DNA of 47,498 nt from a virus. The notes under the pieces were generated by a model. It saw only the letters and a program-made list of their open reading frames with translations. It made no database searches and was not told the origin of the DNA. The stretch spans positions 1 through 47,498 of IMG/VR virus record IMGVR_UViG_3300047323_000127; one strand, given 5' to 3'. Below, piece after piece: positions 45,932 to 47,498 of this stretch. The position numbers were made by a program, and so were the translations under genes. The first letter of the stretch is position 1; every line of letters starts with the position of its first letter.

Positions 45932-46756
45932 CTACAAATCGAATCCGGCGTGCATGACGACACCGCAGAACACATCGTCGGCCTGCACTTTCATGTAGCG
46001 GTTCGGCCAGTCCGGGTTGAGCGCTTCAAGGAACAGCTCGCCATCGACAACCGTGAGCTTCTTGAAGGTCGCAGTGTTCCCGTTGCGGCGAACGATCACA
46101 TGCTTTCCCGGCACCACATCCTCGTGCGGACGAACGTATAAAAGCATACCTGGCGGGAAGCTGGGAAAGACGCCATACGGCGCAGTCATAGACAAACCAT
46201 CCACGCGCAATACATAGCCGTCAGCGCCAAGGTCGATATGGCAGCGGTAGTGACGCGTGTCTTCTGTTGGGACAAAGTTATCTGCAATTTCGGTCCACAT
46301 TCCAGCTTGTACCCACGATATCTCGGGGTAGCGCCTGTCACGCAGGTCTGGCCCCACCGAGAAATTGTCTCCCGTTCGGGGAGCGGCGAGACGGCTATCC
46401 TCCCGATCACCGTCGTTGTTACCGATCCTATCCGTTCGCACAGGATTCGATTCGGCAATCATGCCCGAACTGTGACGCTTTTTCGACTTATCAGTAAGTG
46501 CTGAATCGTGGTTTGTGTGCAACGAAGGGGGTTGACCAACGCCCTTTGCCAGCCAGAGCGGATCGCAGCCAAGCGCCGCAGCGATCTGTGGCGTGTAAGT
46601 GCTCCCCTTGGCGTTCTTCTCGTGGTTTAGCAGGTATTGAATCGTTTGAGGCTTGACGCCTCCCCCGACGCGCCGGGCCAGTTCACTTTGGTCCGTGCGT
46701 GGATTCAATCCTGCAGATTTCATCGCCAGTTCAAGGCGGTCCGTATACGTGTTCAT
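45932..46756 (-). CDS. CI-type repressor with LexA-like self-cleavage domain
   Basis: A 274-residue protein; ATG 46756 is chosen because the upstream ATG at 46765 lies inside the operator, directly against the probable -10 box. Residues 8-68 form an Xre-type HTH (DQSELARRVGGGVKPQTIQYLL). The C-terminal S24 domain has the Ala151-Gly152 cleavage bond (WVQAGMW), nucleophile Ser189 (DGLSM) and the Lys of TFKKL (232/233), so RecA-stimulated self-cleavage is expected. It should bind the CTACAA-N6-TTGTAG sites and hold the lysogen. Confidence 0.92.
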   Translation of the reverse strand: MNTYTDRLELAMKSAGLNPRTDQSELARRVGGGVKPQTIQYLLNHEKNAKGSTYTPQIAAALGCDPLWLAKGVGQPPSLHTNHDSALTDKSKKRHSSGMIAESNPVRTDRIGNNDGDREDSRLAAPRTGDNFSVGPDLRDRRYPEISWVQAGMWTEIADNFVPTEDTRHYRCHIDLGADGYVLRVDGLSMTAPYGVFPSFPPGMLLYVRPHEDVVPGKHVIVRRNGNTATFKKLTVVDGELFLEALNPDWPNRYMKVQADDVFCGVVMHAGFDL

Positions 46757-46771
46757 ACAAAACATTTTGTA
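46756..46771. promoter_or_regulatory. Operator OR3-like, next to the repressor start
   Basis: TACAA-AACATT-TTGTA; the dyad extends to seven perfect pairs (TACAAAA/TTTTGTA). It covers the extended -10 TGGTACAAA (minus strand, -10 at 46771-46766) that would transcribe the repressor, so binding here should give negative autoregulation. Confidence 0.75.
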
Positions 46772-46779
46772 CCAATGGG

Positions 46780-46797
46780 CTGCAAAAAGGCTTGTAG
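46780..46797. promoter_or_regulatory. Operator OR2-like
   Basis: CTGCAA-AAAGGC-TTGTAG, one mismatch between arms. It covers the probable PR -35 box (TTGTAG, 46792-46797). Confidence 0.7.
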
Positions 46798-46820
46798 ACC
46801 GTTTGTCGTTGTGCTACAAA
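46792..46820 (+). promoter_or_regulatory. PR promoter for the cro-like gene
   Basis: TTGTAG (46792-46797), 17-base spacer, then TACAAA (46815-46820) with an extended -10 TG one base ahead. The boxes are weak but sit exactly on the two right-hand operators. Confidence 0.55.
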
Positions 46821-46831
46821 TACGCTTGTAG
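46814..46831. promoter_or_regulatory. Operator OR1-like
   Basis: CTACAA-ATACGC-TTGTAG, a perfect dyad overlapping the PR -10 box. Same consensus as OL1. Confidence 0.8.
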
Positions 46832-46849
46832 ATCAACCAAACGCGAGCC

Positions 46850-47152
46850 ATGAATAAACCACCATCCTCCGAACCGAAGTCTGGCATCGACAAGGCGATT
46901 AAAGAAGCCGGGTCGCAGGTCAAGCTCGCCGCATCTATCGGCGCGAAGCAACAGATGGTCGCGTACTGGAAGAAAACCGGGATTGTAAGTGATGCGGGCA
47001 TGTGCGCCGCCATTGAGCAGGTTACAGGTGTTCCGTGCGAGGAACTTAATCCTAACGAGGATTGGGTGACGCTTCGCAAGGTTCTGTGCGCCCCCGGCCG
47101 CATTACGGGCGGGAGTTCGGAAAGAAAGCGCAAAGAAGCTCGCGCCGTCTAG
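46850..47152 (+). CDS. Cro-like regulator, YdaS type
   Basis: A 100-residue protein, first gene of the rightward transcript. SGIDKAIKEAGSQVKLAASIGAKQQMVAYWKKTGIVSDAGMCAAIEQVTGVPCEELNP (residues 11-68) has the YdaS/Cro helix-turn-helix, divergent from the repressor. It should compete for the shared operators and favour lytic growth. The basic tail (SSERKRKEARAV) may add DNA contacts. Confidence 0.8.
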   Translation: MNKPPSSEPKSGIDKAIKEAGSQVKLAASIGAKQQMVAYWKKTGIVSDAGMCAAIEQVTGVPCEELNPNEDWVTLRKVLCAPGRITGGSSERKRKEARAV

Positions 47153-47212
47153 GCGAGCCAAAGAAGAAGACTTCACCAGGAATCGGGGGTTGATGGTCAT
47201 AGCGAGGTTCAG

Positions 47213-47236
47213 AGGGGTTCTAGCGACCCCTTTATC
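47213..47236 (+). terminator. Probable tR1-like terminator
   Basis: AGGGGT, 7-base loop, ACCCCT and TTTATCTT. It lies 60 bases after the cro-like stop and 37 before the next gene, the position of lambda tR1. The stem is short and the T-run interrupted, so it would be leaky. Confidence 0.5.
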
Positions 47237-47273
47237 TTCGCCTCCCTTCAACCTGTAAGGCAACGAGAAAACC

Positions 47274-47498
47274 ATGAATAACATTTCGCAAGCAGAAATG
47301 CCGTGGATTCAGATGCTCCCGAATGTCCGATTTGTGAATGAAGAAGTTGTGCGCGCATGGAGTAGCAAGCGCGAAGCAGTGCGGTGGTGCTGGGAACATC
47401 GGCCCAAGCGCGGCTTTAACGAACCCGATGACCAGTCGGCATGTGCTCGGTTTGTTGGAATGCACGTGCCGCACATGTCGCGCTGTCTCAACGTGAAA
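47274..47498 (+). CDS. Rightward early regulator, 5' part (partial)
   Basis: The first 75 residues of a protein running off the window. WIQMLPNVRFVNEEVVRAW and SKREAVRWCWEHRPKRGFN...ACARFVGMHVPHMSRCLNV resemble HTH-containing proteins that follow cro in many proteobacterial phages (CII-like position). Role inferred from place and partial sequence. Confidence 0.6.
   Translation, partial: MNNISQAEMPWIQMLPNVRFVNEEVVRAWSSKREAVRWCWEHRPKRGFNEPDDQSACARFVGMHVPHMSRCLNVK

Noticed and set aside
1-47498. tRNA genes, CRISPR arrays and insertion sequences
   Set aside because: I saw no cloverleaf with a T-loop consensus, no regularly spaced constant repeats and no transposase. A computational scan (tRNAscan, Infernal) would be needed to exclude weak cases.

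Overview
This window is most of the genome of a temperate, contractile-tailed (myovirus-type) phage. Lambda-style control and recombination genes sit next to a structural module of the DUF2213 / DUF2184 / DUF3383 / DUF3277 kind. Base composition is GC-rich, with Gly/Ala-rich proteins, strong AGGAGG-type ribosome sites and mostly ATGA-coupled genes. Together with the gene content this suggests a betaproteobacterial host, most likely a Burkholderia/Paraburkholderia relative. That host call is inference from remembered families, not from any search.

Layout. 1-6292 (+): end of a small virion gene, capsid protease with nested scaffold, cement protein, major capsid protein and head-tail connectors. 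A GIY-YIG homing endonuclease is inserted backwards between cement and capsid genes. 6357-16769 (+): sheath, tube, frameshifted tail chaperone, tape measure with lytic transglycosylase, and baseplate genes. A reversed lipoprotein gene lies inside the baseplate run. 16830-19634 (+): first fibre locus. 19639-22709: cargo genes, namely a tiny membrane protein, a polytopic GT-C-like membrane protein, a degenerate SGNH lipoprotein and a small HTH-like protein. 22842-23755 (+): holin-like protein and GH19 endolysin. 23800-26421 (+): second, glycine-rich and repeat-rich fibre locus. 26423-28721 (+): HNH protein, a second frameshifted GIY-YIG gene on the minus strand, a second holin-like protein, a lipoprotein and a DUF1353 protein.

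From 28825 to 45772 nearly everything is one long leftward operon: five small genes, a candidate attP, lambda-type integrase and excisionase, many small accessory genes, an SPFH membrane protein, YqaJ exonuclease and Bet annealase, a long coiled-coil protein, more accessory genes, an 800-base structured non-coding stretch, and an AntA-KilAC antirepressor. The CI-type repressor (-) and Cro-like protein (+) follow. They are separated by three operators of the form CTACAA-N6-TTGTAG; a fourth copy sits in the PL promoter ahead of the antirepressor. The right edge cuts into the first gene of the rightward early operon.

How it works together. CI binding to the shared operators should silence both PL (antirepressor, recombination, int/xis) and PR (cro and the replication side). 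CI keeps the Ala-Gly cleavage site and the Ser/Lys dyad of a LexA-type self-cleaving repressor. Late genes run rightward and meet the leftward operon at about 28.72-28.83 kb. Late structural genes lie directly on the far side of the integrase, so the sequence is in the virion/circular gene order and not that of an integrated prophage. Terminase, portal and replication genes lie outside the window.
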